Shown here in pieces: positions 1 through 10,190 of a stretch of 64,000 bases of DNA; the first letter of the stretch is position 1; each line of letters opens with the position of its first letter. The position numbers and the translations under genes were made by a program. Source of the stretch: Narthecium ossifragum (Eukaryota > Streptophyta > Magnoliopsida > Dioscoreales > Nartheciaceae); contig OY986965.1 of NCBI GenBank assembly GCA_963920575.1, forward strand, positions 21,023,047-21,087,046, read 5' to 3'. The notes beneath the pieces were generated by a model. It saw only the letters and a program-made list of their open reading frames with translations, did no database searches and was not told the origin of the DNA.

Positions 1-161
1 CGTGAAAAGTGCATAAATCACCCTTTTAACTTGGCCTTGTTAGTCTCCGAGCAAGGCCTTACTGATGGATTTTACCCTATTACAGGTACAAGTGCCCCCA
101 ACGAGGATTGGATCAAGTTTTGAGCTTAAACGACGTCATTCGGGCCAGTTTTTATGAAGAA

Positions 162-535
162 GATCGATCCTGTATGGAAGAAGGATCGATCCTTTGAAGT
201 GCTTTAAGAAGGAGCCAATCAGGATAACAAGGATCGATCCTATGGCATGAGAGGATCGATCATTTTTGCGCATTTTCTCAGTGACAGAACGCAAGTCCTG
301 AAGGATCGATCTTCACCCTGGATAGGATCGATCACGTTTGCGCATTTTCCCAGTGACAGAACGCAAATTCTAGAGGATCGATCTCCACACACTGGAGGAT
401 CGATCTTCATCGGGGCGAAGCCAGAATTCAAGAAGAAAAGATCGATCCTTTCCTATGGGAGGATCGATCCTTCACGGGACCAGCGATCACACGAAGTGAA
501 TGATCGATCCTTCACCCTATGAGGATCGATCCTTT
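162..535. repeat. GATCGATC palindrome cluster in LTR U3
   Basis: About twelve copies of GATCGATC, usually as AGGATCGATCCTT or AGGATCGATCATT, lie 20-40 bases apart just upstream of a TATA box. The same kind of cluster recurs in other LTRs here: 11412-11660, 15283-15530, 17860-18235, 29655-29745, 30100-30346, 32367-32670 and 52053-52360. Confidence 0.9.
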
Positions 536-595
536 GATGCCAGCCGAGCAAAATCAATGGCCCAGATCTAATCCGAGTGGGGGAGGCTTGTTTAC

Positions 596-603
596 TATAA
601 ATA
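596..603 (+). promoter_or_regulatory. TATA box of LTR
   Basis: TATAAATA lies about 60 bases downstream of the GATCGATC cluster, inside the LTR that ends at 1637. It is the likely core promoter of that element. This is judged from position and consensus only. Confidence 0.5.
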
Positions 604-1637
604 GACCCCTTAGGGGGGATTTTAGGCATCTTCTCTTAGACTTCTCCAGCCCTTCTAGGTTTCTTACCCAATTGAGAGGAGGACTTCTTGGAGGGAATCC
701 ATGGGAGGGGAGCTTCATCACCCTCCATCCATGAATCCAACCAAGATGAGTAGTTAACTTCCTTTATCTTGGGATATCCATGTAGTTGTAGGATTCTTTT
801 GTAGTTTTCTTAGGGTTTTGATGTGTAATCTTTAGGGATTGATCTATTGTATGGATTTGAGCATTATTTCTCTATCTTTGTACATGGATTTCATTTGATG
901 AATGGATGAATGCCTTTCTTTGGTATGAGTTAGAACTTGTGCATGATAGGTGTTTGTTGTTATGCCCCAATGAGTTGGATGTGCTAGAAACACATCCAAA
1001 TCTATTGGGAGGATTACTAGCCCTAGATTAGAGATTAGGGATGCTAGAACCTCCCTATCTCTCTAATCAAAGGATCCATTCTATCTTTCTCTTGCATTGG
1101 ATTCGAGGTGCTAGAACCATCTCGATCCAATGCCCGACTCCATGCAATATCTTTTTCTTGCGACGAATCGATCTTAATCGAAGGTTCGTTAGCGACGATA
1201 GAAGCTAATCACTCATTCGTCGACTTTGTGAATGTGATTATTTCCTGCGGATGATCCTAAACCGACTTCCGTTGAGCGATAAGTGAGGCTAACCACCCGC
1301 TTGTCGACTTCTTGATTTCGATCGTCCCAATTGGATTACACACCTTAATTCCTTAGGAGGCTACATTAGGACCTACAATGAAATGGAGATCCCAAGACCT
1401 CTCTATATTAGTTTTATCTCTCTTCCCTTAGTTAATTACTTTAATAGTCATTAATCCAAAACCCAAATCATTTTAGCTAGTTGTTTGGAGTTATCTATCG
1501 AGTACGTTAGTCATTTCTCATTTCCCTGCGGATCGACCCGGACTCCCGCTAGCTACGTAGTAGTTAGTAGGATTCGGTATAAATTGTAATCTTTGACGCC
1601 CTAGTCACTTTTAACGACGAGTGGTTTGGGCGCGTCA

Positions 1638-1841
1638 AACGCCCCAAACTATACAAATTTCAACTTTCTCCGTGCCTTTTCTCACATCCCATGCCATGAC
1701 ATACCTATGTCTATCCAATCATGTTTGAAAAAAAAAACTTGTCACATAAATGCGATGACTTGCGATGGCGGCGAGTTTGTTTCACTGGTCGATGAGGTTG
1801 TTCGCACCCATGTGGCATGATGCCATTCGACGATGGTACGG
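1638..1841 (+). repeat. Left inverted arm of a long-TIR transposon, outer part
   Basis: The reverse complement of this stretch matches two parts of the 19.3-21.7 kb region: 1640-1760 pairs with about 21590-21700 (shared poly-T, CAAACATGAT, and a GAATTTGTATA-like end), and 1790-1841 pairs with about 19430-19510 (shared GTGGCATGATGCCATT). Together with 3292-3540 it forms one of two inverted copies flanking the nested LTR pile. That fits a DNA transposon with long terminal inverted repeats, possibly Mutator-like. The outer boundary and target duplication were not found because an LTR abuts it on the left. Confidence 0.55.
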
Positions 1842-3291
1842 TGATCGCTTACAAACGTGTCGTTAAAACGTTGCTAACTCAATCAAATATTAAATTTATA
1901 ATCCTTATTCAATCACTACACTACTAGGTAGAATAGCGGTGAAGTCGGGAGTCGATCCACAGGGAAAACGTTGGAAACTGAAATCAATCCTCAAAACCCT
2001 AAAACTAAGGAAAAGAATCAAAGATAGAATAGATTAAACTAATGAAAAAAAGAAATAAAAGGTTGATCAATTTGAATCAATGGATAATTGACTTAGGAAT
2101 TACTCAATCCGCCTTAGTTTCGCCTTCAATCTTCTCTAGTTATCCTCTTGTTCTCTTCTCTCAACATTATGAATCATATGGCTACAAGCTCACATGAATC
2201 CCTAAAATAAGATTTATGTTTCTAACGACATAGCCTATCTTTCTTGGCATAGATTGTCTTCGGTCTTATGATTACTTTAAGTTATACTACTCCTAATGAC
2301 CTTGGCACAACCTATCCTAGCTTAGCATAGCCTATCTCACTAGCAAACCATAAATCACATGAAAACCATCCTATGAATCTCTACAATCAATCACAGAAAT
2401 CATGTAGGACTGAAAATACGTCAAGGAACTCTGTTCCCTCAACTCTATTAACAATAAAAAGCAAATTCATAGGATCATGTCTTGAGAAGAATACAAGATT
2501 CAAACCCAAGAAGATAGAAAACTATGCTAGGGTTTTATGAATAATCCTAAATACAATAACTAGCAACTCATCTTTTGGATGAACGGCATCGGCTTGGAAT
2601 AGGAAGCTGTCACCATCCACATTCTCGCTGTCTTCTCCTTAATTCCCTCTCCAAAGATTGTCAAAAAGATGAGAAATTCGGCTGGAAAAGCCTTTTAAAT
2701 AGGGAAACCCTAAACTTGGACTTAAGAGTCCTATCTAGACTTAAACTTTGACTTTTCTCTTTTCGTATTTCAACTCTTATTCAGGATTCCTACTTTAACT
2801 CAATTCTGGCGTTAATTGGATTGGAATCTGAGAATGTCTTCCACAGGAAAGTTTTAGATCTTCAAGTCTTCTGTCATATCTCGAAGATTTTATAATATTT
2901 AGACTTATAGGGAATATTTGACGAATATGCTTCTGAACTTCGACGGACCAGTTTTCAGGCAGCTATGTATCTTGATCTTCTTCAAAACTGGAATCAGTCC
3001 ATCAGGATTCTCGCAAAGTGTCCAACATGAACATTATAGCTTTTGAAGTCTTCTATCACATACTAAATTTCCAGAATATTTGGACTTATAAAGAATTTCT
3101 CAGGAATATTCTCCTGACAGGCGACGAAACAGTCTTTATCATATAAATTCATCTTTTTAGCTGAATTCCTTGTATTTCTTCTCATATCATGATTAAATCT
3201 GAAACCAACTAACAAACAATTAAATACAACTACTCTAGGCCTAACAAAGGTAACTTAAGGGGTTTAATTATGAATATTTAGTGACTCATCA
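1842..3291 (-). mobile_element. Solo LTR, imperfect target duplication tacgg/tacga
   Basis: A 1450-bp TG...CA unit interrupts the left inverted arm. The five bases before it are tacgg and after it tacga, a 5-bp target duplication with one change. Near its left end it carries GGGAGTCGATCCACAGGG, the reverse complement of a phrase typical near the ends of plant gypsy LTRs, which suggests minus orientation. The rest is AT-rich and no coding sequence was found. The uninterrupted counterpart near 19430 shows that the arm continues on both sides, which supports the boundaries. Confidence 0.6.
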
Positions 3292-3540
3292 TACGACGCA
3301 TAGGAACACTGTATTACTCGCTCATTTATTCGCGCCTATTTATACGTGTAGTTTTGTATACACACATGTTTGATTGCGATAAAAATTTATATGTGGTTTG
3401 TTTGTATACAAACTCCAGTTGCTTGTTTAATCTTTATAGTCGCTCGTTTCTACGTATTTGTTTTTATATGCGCATGTAATTACACATTAACTGATTTCTA
3501 CGCATGTTTGTAAATTTTTGTGTCTGTATTTAACAGGTTC
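3292..3540 (+). repeat. Left inverted arm, inner part
   Basis: This continues the arm after the solo LTR. Its reverse complement matches about 19300-19430, sharing TATTTATACGTGTAGTTTT and TGTTTGTAAATTTTTGTG. Both copies end at TTTAACAG followed by GTTCAA, after which they diverge. The boundary looks like a 3' splice site leading into coding sequence. Confidence 0.55.
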
Positions 3541-3900
3541 AAGCGGAGTTGCAAAAACTCACTCAGCTAGACCTTCAAAAAATGGAGGAGATCCAGGCCT
3601 TGAATATCCAAATGAACAGGTTCTTGGTTGAATTGATCATAATAAAGTCTAAACTCGCCGTGGCTGAAAAGTAAATTGCAGCGCTATATAAGAAAATGAA
3701 GACGCCTACATGTGATGAGACTATAGCCGCCCTCTAGAGCTTCGAAGACAAAGTGCCCCTATCATTTTTGTATCCTACAATCACAAAGCGGAAGAGAAGC
3801 GTCATGGGGCAATCCAGCAAAGCGGAACAAATAAAGGAAGGGGCTGGCCAACCATCCAGCCATGCAATTGGATGTGGTACCGCAGTAGTGGCCCGCTAAC
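3537..3900 (+). pseudogene. Broken coding fragment with coiled-coil character
   Basis: Starting after a TTTAACAG acceptor-like site, one frame reads VQAELQKLTQLDLQKMEEIQ and continues with a helical, charged stretch. A stop codon falls near 3672, another near 3737, and the frame can be followed to a basic, Lys/Arg-containing tail near 3895. It lies directly inside the left inverted arm, where a transposon-encoded protein or a captured exon would be expected. I do not recognise the family. It has no start codon and at least two in-frame stops, so it is broken. Confidence 0.35.
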
Positions 3901-3912
3901 TGAGAATTAAGG

Positions 3913-4463
3913 TGTCACACCTGACCCAGAAAACCCATCCAGTTTGGGGAGTGAGGGGACCTACTACTATTCCCATGCAACTTGCGTGATATAAGCGGAA
4001 TTCAGAGAGAATATAAACAAATTGACTTCCAATAGTAAAACTGTAATTGTAACAACCTATAACACAAGACTAAAAGAAACAAGATTTCTATTGAGTTAAC
4101 ATCAAAGTTATACTATTTAGACATCAGATATAGATTTATCAAAATTCCTCAAAGAGGGAAATTATACATTTACAAAATCCTCGAAAGATGTCTATTTATA
4201 AAAACTACAAAAGAGTATAACAAATCTCCCACAGTAACCTCAAACACCTCCGGAAGTCATCGCGCCGCCAAGGGCTGGTCCACCTGGAACTACAGAAGAT
4301 GAGCTAGTGCATGCACCTGCAAAACAAAGCCCGGGTAGGAGTGAGCAACAAAGCTCGGTAGGGTTCTACTCTACGTCATATAGAAAGGAAAGGGAACTAC
4401 AAAGTCCAGGGACTCCATCTCATTACTAGGGGAAACTCGCGTCACGTCCACCGCCTACCCCAA
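3913..4463 (-). mobile_element. Outer minus-strand gypsy LTR, segment 1
   Basis: This begins TGTCACACCTGACCC, the reverse complement of an LTR 3' end, and is close kin of the solo LTR at 45327-47747 along its length. It is interrupted at 4463 by the plus-strand LTR 4464-10150, resumes at 10151-10190, is interrupted again by the TR-GAG element, and resumes at 16364-16694. Its far end is uncertain: the LTR sequence ending at 19045 could be its own end or that of an inserted LTR. It is the oldest LTR in the pile. Confidence 0.65.
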
Positions 4464-4776
4464 TGTGAGGACATGTCCCTCTACTCCTGGGTCAACCGTC
4501 TAAGTCGGGCATGTGGCTCGTTGTGGACTACAAGGGCAATTTGGTAAATTGTGTCTTGTCGGTTTGTTTCACACCCGCGTGTGCACACACAACCCTATGT
4601 TTGATTTATGTGCTTGTTAGAACCTTAGGCGGACTTTAGATCGAAAGATCCGAACTCGAGCGTGCGAAAGCTTGTCTTTAGGACAGCTGGCGGCCCATGT
4701 GTGATCGGTTGCTCCTTGGAGCGATCGATCGGACCTGTGTCGATTGTATGGATAAGGACGCGAACCGACCTAGTGT

Positions 4777-4804
4777 GACCGATCGGTCTTAAGACCGATC
4801 GGTC
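4777..4804. repeat. 28-bp perfect palindrome in LTR U3
   Basis: GACCGATCGGTC, then TTAA, then GACCGATCGGTC again: the whole 28 bases equal their own reverse complement. It lies about 40 bases upstream of the TATAAGTA box of the LTR 4464-10150, in the same place where sister LTRs carry GATCGATC clusters. Confidence 0.95.
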
Positions 4805-6036
4805 TTAGGACTGATGGACCGATCGATCGGACTCGAGCCTATAAGTAACCCGAGACCCCTCTATTTTTCTGATTTTTTCTCTCCTCTCCTCCTACCTTAG
4901 AAATTCTCATTTGGAACTCGATCCAGCAACCTGGGAAGCTTGCCAAGAGCTAGAGTAAGAGATCTACACCCTCCTTGGATGATTTGATTGAGAATCAAAT
5001 GTGGGTTAGCGTGGTTTGATAGGTTTCTTCATTAATTCTTAGATTAGATGTTCTTCATGGTTGTACTTGATTGTTCTTCAATTAAAGTATGCTAGCTGAT
5101 GCTTCGTAGCTTGATTATCACCTGATTAAAATTTGGTAGTATTTGGTTTGGATTTGATATGGATTTAAGCAAGTTTTCCTTATGCTATTTTCGGATTTCC
5201 TGGTTTAATTAAAACAGTGGTGTTCTAACGTGATTTCTGAGCTGTACGTGCATGATCTGAGTTGGTGATCTGAATGAAAGTTGTAGATCTGTGAGCTAGA
5301 TTTCATTTCCAACCCGTTTCATGATTTTTAGATTTAAGTACATCTTATGGTGAATTAAATGGACTGTCAGTGCTAAAACAGGGCAGTCATCTTAATTAGT
5401 GTAATTAAGTGGATTTTCGTTGTTAATGGATCTGATTTTTGGAGGGGATGATATTAGTGATATTTGGGTGTGATCTTCAAAGTTTGGTTTAAAATCCAAG
5501 TTATGTTTAAAAGGATTTTATTAGGTTTATCAGATCTGAGATTTAACCGAAATTATAGGTTTTCATCAATTTTCTTTTATCCGATCAATCCGATTTTTGG
5601 ATATGTGATTCGAGGTATGTCGTTTGGTGGGTATATCAAGTTTCATATCGATCGGACAGCTAGATGGAAAGATAGGATTTTTTGAGATTTGCTATAGACT
5701 AAACGGGGCATAAGTTCACCCTAAGCTTTGGATATAATATTATTATATTCCTGTTTGGCTAGTTAGCTGAGGATGCTTCCCTTTGTTTGTTTCCTTTGTG
5801 AACTGGCTGGTAACTGGTGGTGTCACCACTGCAGCAGTTCCTTGACCATACTTATATGTTTATCACCCCGGGCCGGCAAGGTGCCGAGCCCAGACCATAT
5901 TTATTATCGTCACATATGTTGCATGTTTATCTGCTTTCCTGTGTGTGTTCATAACATGCATCTGACTGTGCATTAGATGAATAAGAAAAGGGTGTGGGCG
6001 ATCCAAGGCTTTCTGGTAGGTCGAATCTAGCTCTAT

Positions 6037-7065
6037 TGTTAGTCCTATTATTGTTTTGATGATGTCAATATATGTTTGATGATAAAACAGTGGTTTAGTA
6101 TTAATATCCCTTAATTTCGAAAGCATTAAAATCATATTTAATGTGTTTTTATACTGACAGTCGATGCGACGGACGATGCATGGATCAACCGTGGGGTATT
6201 GCGGTTGATGCAAGGATCGACCGCGGAAGCAGTTCATGGGAAAATAGGCGACGGTTGATGTGACGGTCGATGGATTGATCGACCATGGGCTATCTGACCA
6301 TGTCTTGGAGGTGCGACAGTCGAACGAGGTATCAACCCTGAGGAGCGATTTTTACAACAGAGCCTGATGGACGATGTCACGGTCGATGCGACGGTCGACC
6401 GTGAAGCTTGACGGACGATGCGTGGATCGACCGTGGCTCAAGAAGAACCTGGCGGACGATGTCACGGACGATGTGACAGTCGACCGCCAGCCAGGAAAAG
6501 AGTCATTAAAGAGTCGTTGCAGGAACAGAAAATAGCTGTTGGGAGGCTATTTGGAGGGCTTTGGAGCTCAACAATAAAAGAGAGGTCGCAACAAACTTGC
6601 CTAGGACTTAGGGGGAGCTAAGGGATTATTGTAATAATATTCTAGCAAGTTTCTACCTCTTTATTAGTGAGCTAAACCTTTGTAAAACAACTTCAAGTGT
6701 GAAGTTGACCTTAAGAGAAATATCCAAGAGAGAGCTAAGAGAGATTGTAAGGTTGCCAAGCACCCGTAAGGTTGGTGGATAGGTTGCCAACCACCCGGAA
6801 GCTTGATAGACAACTTGTAAGAGGTCTTGCAAGTAGTGGAACCTCAAGGAGGCCCTTGAGTGAAGTGGACGTAGGCAAGGTTGGCCGAACCACGATAAAA
6901 TTTCTGGTGCAATCTCTCTAACTCTCATCTCTTATCCTTGGTTTAATATATTTTCTGCTCTTATCATTTGCAAGCATATGATTTAATCAGACTCCTCCTA
7001 TTTAGATTTCCTTAATTGATTTTATTGTACAAGGCCTATGATCAAACCCCCCTCTTAGACCTTCA
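6037..7065 (+). mobile_element. Ty1/copia-type solo LTR, perfect target duplication tctat
   Basis: A 1029-bp unit begins TGTTAGTCC, contains TTTTGATGATGTCAA, and ends CCCCCCTCTTAGACCTTCA. These are familiar start and end phrases of plant SIRE/Maximus-like copia LTRs. It is flanked by tctat at 6032-6036 and 7066-7070. It interrupts the plus-strand gypsy LTR, which continues on either side. At 6160-6490 it carries many GGTCGATG and GATCGACCG repeats. There is no coding sequence. Confidence 0.85.
6160..6490. repeat. Dispersed ACGGTCGATG / GATCGACCGTGG repeats in copia LTR
   Basis: Roughly a dozen related 10-14 base motifs (ACGGTCGATG, GATCGACCG, ACGGACGATG) alternate within about 330 bases of the copia LTR. 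Many are near-inverted copies of each other. Confidence 0.75.
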
Positions 7066-7487
7066 TCTATGACCGTGGCGGGTAGCGTGGTCCAGGATCG
7101 GATGGTAGTATTTAGTCGATATCGATGATAGGTTTAGACTAATTGAATACAGGTTGATCGATGATTTAGAGGTCGTGTCGGCCTCGAGCCGGTTCTGATG
7201 TGTAGCCGGTGTCCAGTGTTCTATGACTCTTGAGTAGAGGGTATGCGTACTCAGCGGTGTCGTTTCCTGCCTAGTAGTGTCGGTTTTCTACTTGTGAGTA
7301 TGTAGTGTTAGTTTCCTACGTTTTCAGGGACACGCGGTGGGGTTATGAGGCCACTGTGTACACCCAGGCTTGCTTGAGGGCGACACTTTTGTGTTCTCTC
7401 CTTCCTTGTGTGAGTCGTAGTGTAGTTTCCTTGCTGAGCTTATTTGCTCACTCCTACCCGGGCTGGGTTTTGCAGGTGCAGACGTTA

Positions 7488-9814
7488 TGTGAGGACATGT
7501 CCCTCTATTCTTGTAGCTCGTTGTTGACCACAAGGGTAATTTTGTAAATTGCGTCTTGTCTGTTTGTTTCATACCCGCGTGTGCACACACCGGCCTTGTT
7601 TGGTGTTAGTGTTTGATTAGAATGGCTAGATGGACCCGGGATCGAAAGATCTGGGCTTGGGCTTGTGTTTTAGCCAAAGTTTGGCTTTCTGGACGAACGA
7701 GATCGATCTGACTTGCGAACGAGATCGATCTGGCCTTGCTAGCCAGATCAATCTGACATGTTATGGGGATCGATCTCATAGTGCAGAAAGTGAGTCGGTG
7801 GTTTTTTTTTTGAGAGGACGGCCACCGTCGGCCGTCGCTCTCCTCTGTCAGAGGGAGAGGAGACTTCCCCTCCTCTCCTCCCCCTTTTCCCCTCCTTTCC
7901 CGGCTTTCCACTGCCTTTTCTTCCTCTTTCCTTCCTTTCCTTCTCCTTCTTCTTCCTCCTTTCTTCTTCCCGTGAGCTCTGTTTCTTCCCCTGTTTTCCG
8001 GCAGCTCCTTCTTCTCCACCGTTCTCCCTCCTTCGGCCACCGTTTTGAGCGTTTGAAGGCTCGTTGGAAGCGTGGCCGTGTGAGGAAGATCCATGGTGTG
8101 GTTTGGAGCTGGGTTGGTGACTGGTTTGCGGGGAATCAACCAAGGATTGCGTTTCCAGTAGGTTTCTACCTACCTGAGTTAGTTTAATGGGTTTCTCTTA
8201 ATCTCGCCGTTAGATCTTGCTGTATTTGTGTTGTTGGATTCATGTTGCTTAGTAGAATTTCTGGTTTAAGTTTCATGAACTTTGGGTGAGATTTTAGTAG
8301 GATTTATGCATTCTTAATCTTGGATTTTCCGGTTTCTGCTGTTCTTCAAGAACAGCCGGCTTGCAGCGAGTTTGTCGACCAGTACGTGCATGTTCTTGGG
8401 TTGTGATGAATATAAGAGTTGTAGATCTATGAATTTACTCTCCCACCAAGCTGATTTCATATTTTTCTTATTTTCCTACGATTTGTTATGAATTTATTAC
8501 TGGAGGGCTGCGTTGCAGCAAGTAATTGGTAAGTTAGTTTGATTAGCGGTTTTGATTAGTGTTTTTCCGTTAATCTAGCTGTTGGATGTTTCTGGATTTT
8601 GGATATATTGATTCAGGCATGTTGGTCTACTGGAGTCTAAGTTAGATCTCGAATCTGACGACGTTTGGATGTCGGATCAATGGGGTCAACTAGTTGCTAT
8701 GTAGAGAATATTTGGTGTTTTATATAATATTATATGTTTGGATTATAATATTATATTTTACTGTTTATCAGCGGTTTTCGGGGTTGCTTCCCGTTGCAGG
8801 GGTCCGCGGCTGACGGTCGTCGTACCATCATAATGTCCTAACCCGCTACGGATTGGCTGGCAGCGGTTGGTAGTACCGCTGCAGCGGTACGGTTGACTTG
8901 CATGCCTTTCTCTTGTGTGTGCATGTTCATAGCATGCATTGTTGTTTGAGGTTTGTCCCTAGTATTCCGGTATCGTCATGTCCACCCTGTGTTAGGGATT
9001 GTCGGAGGTGGCCCGTCCTTGAATAGTGGTTGTCGGAGGGATGTACTTTGGACAGGAACCCTGGGGGTATCAATGGGATTTATGGGCTCCCTGACAAGCC
9101 TTAGCTTTTGATTTGGAGTCTAGAGGCCGTGTTAGCTCTGTTGCTTTGAGTGCTGAGAGTTGGTTGTCATACCCACGGTGGTTCCGCCAAGTGTGGAGAT
9201 CCTGCTTGGAGAGGGGTGTCCTACTGGTATCGTCATGTCCACCCTGTGTCAGGGATTGTCGGAGGTGGTCCATCCTTGAACAGTGGTTGTCGGAGGGACG
9301 TACTTTCGACAGGTACCCTTCGGGTTATTGACGGGATTTGTGGGGTCCTTGGCAGGCCTCAGTACTTAGCATAGAGTTAGTTCAGTTGTTGTTGCATTCC
9401 TTGTGTGTGTCGTAGAGTAGAACCATGCTAAGCTTTTGCTCATTCCTACCTGGGTTGCTGTATTTGCAGGTGTAGGTACCAGCTCTTCTGCAGTGGCCCC
9501 CAGTTGTTCGTACTGTGGCGGCTCGTCGACATCAGGTCATGCTTGAGGGTCAAGAGGGCTTCTGCTGTGTTTTTTCGGGAGACTACCGATGATGTAACTT
9601 TTTGAGGTTTATAATATCTTTTGTACTTGAGGACTGTTATATGTAAATATTGTTATAACTCTGATGTATGTACAGTTTTTGGAATAGCATATGTTAGATT
9701 TACTTCTGTCCTCTGATTGTTTATTGTAACTATTTCTGCCAGTTTGATGTTAGTAGATGTAGGAACTCCCCTCGTGTCCCGGTCCGGATGGGTTTTCTGG
9801 GTGGGAGCGCGACA
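7488..9814 (+). mobile_element. Gypsy solo LTR, perfect target duplication cgtta
   Basis: This runs from TGTGAGGACATG to GGGAGCGCGACA, 2327 bp, flanked by cgtta at 7483-7487 and 9815-9819. Skipping it joins the two parts of the host LTR smoothly when compared with the LTR at 29382-35926. It contains GATCGATC copies at 7700-7780, a pyrimidine-rich stretch at 7855-8030, and an internal near-duplication: about 8970-9110 repeats at about 9226-9370 (phrase TCCACCCTGTGT...AGGGATTGTCGGAGG). There is no coding region. Confidence 0.9.
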
Positions 9815-10150
9815 CGTTAACTCTTCTTCAGTGGCTCCTACCGAGCAGGTGTTTGGTGGCGCGGCGGCGTCTAGCGGTGCTTGAGGAGCGGTGATCATAT
9901 GTTTACCCTTTTTTGTTAGATAGTCTCCTACGGAAGTATGATATATAAATGTTAACCCTTTTGAGATTTTGAATTGTATCTTTATTATATCATTTGAGGT
10001 TTGTGATAATCATTTTAATAATGGTGCTTAAGAATTGTTTAGGGAGACCAATAGATTAGATGAAACCCTCGCCAAAACAATTCCGCACTTAGTTAGGTTC
10101 TGGTTCTCGTCGCCCGGCCCAGTTGGGCCTTCGCGGGTCGGAGCGTGACA

Positions 10151-10190
10151 CCCAGGGCACATACTCATTGACCTCCACAGTCAACAGTCG
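10151..10190 (-). mobile_element. Outer minus-strand gypsy LTR, segment 2
   Basis: Forty bases of the old LTR lie between two insertions. They align with the sister LTR near 45785-45825 (CAGGGCAC...ATGACC / CATTGACC). Confidence 0.6.

Larger units (their letters stand above)
1..1637 (+). mobile_element. LTR of a Ty3/gypsy-like element, left end outside window
   Basis: The segment ends in GGCGCGTCA and looks like the 3' part of a plus-strand LTR. Positions 162-535 hold about twelve copies of the palindrome GATCGATC. A TATAAATA box follows at 596-603, the order expected for U3 and a transcription start. Further down, near 1520-1560, is the phrase CCTGCGGATCGACCCGGACT, a kind of sequence common near the ends of plant gypsy LTRs. 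No internal region follows; the sequence changes at 1638 to a different repeat. It could be a solo LTR or a truncated element; its start and its target duplication cannot be seen. Short ORFs here are translations of the GATCGATC repeats and are not genes. Confidence 0.65.
4464..10150 (+). mobile_element. Plus-strand gypsy solo LTR with two nested solo LTRs
   Basis: The LTR starts TGTGAGGACATG and ends GAGCGTGACA. Target duplication is cccaa before and cccag after (4 of 5). Removing the copia LTR (6037-7065) and the gypsy solo LTR (7488-9814) with one copy of each target repeat leaves about 2.32 kb, the usual size for this family. Inside are a conserved block with GCAATTTGGTAAATTG near 4547, a 28-bp perfect palindrome at 4777-4804 and TATAAGTA near 4842. 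No internal coding region or second LTR belongs to it, so it is a solo LTR formed by LTR-LTR recombination. Confidence 0.8.

Noticed and set aside
162..535. CRISPR-like array of GATCGATC repeats
   Set aside because: Repeats are too short (8-12 bases), spacing is irregular, and the context is a plant LTR.
7606..8187. Long open frames on both strands in LTRs (also 11763-12436, 15718-16305, 32866-33372, 34977-35436)
   Set aside because: They lie wholly inside LTRs, overlap each other on opposite strands, and translate GATCGATC clusters or purine/pyrimidine-rich stretches. No domain is present.
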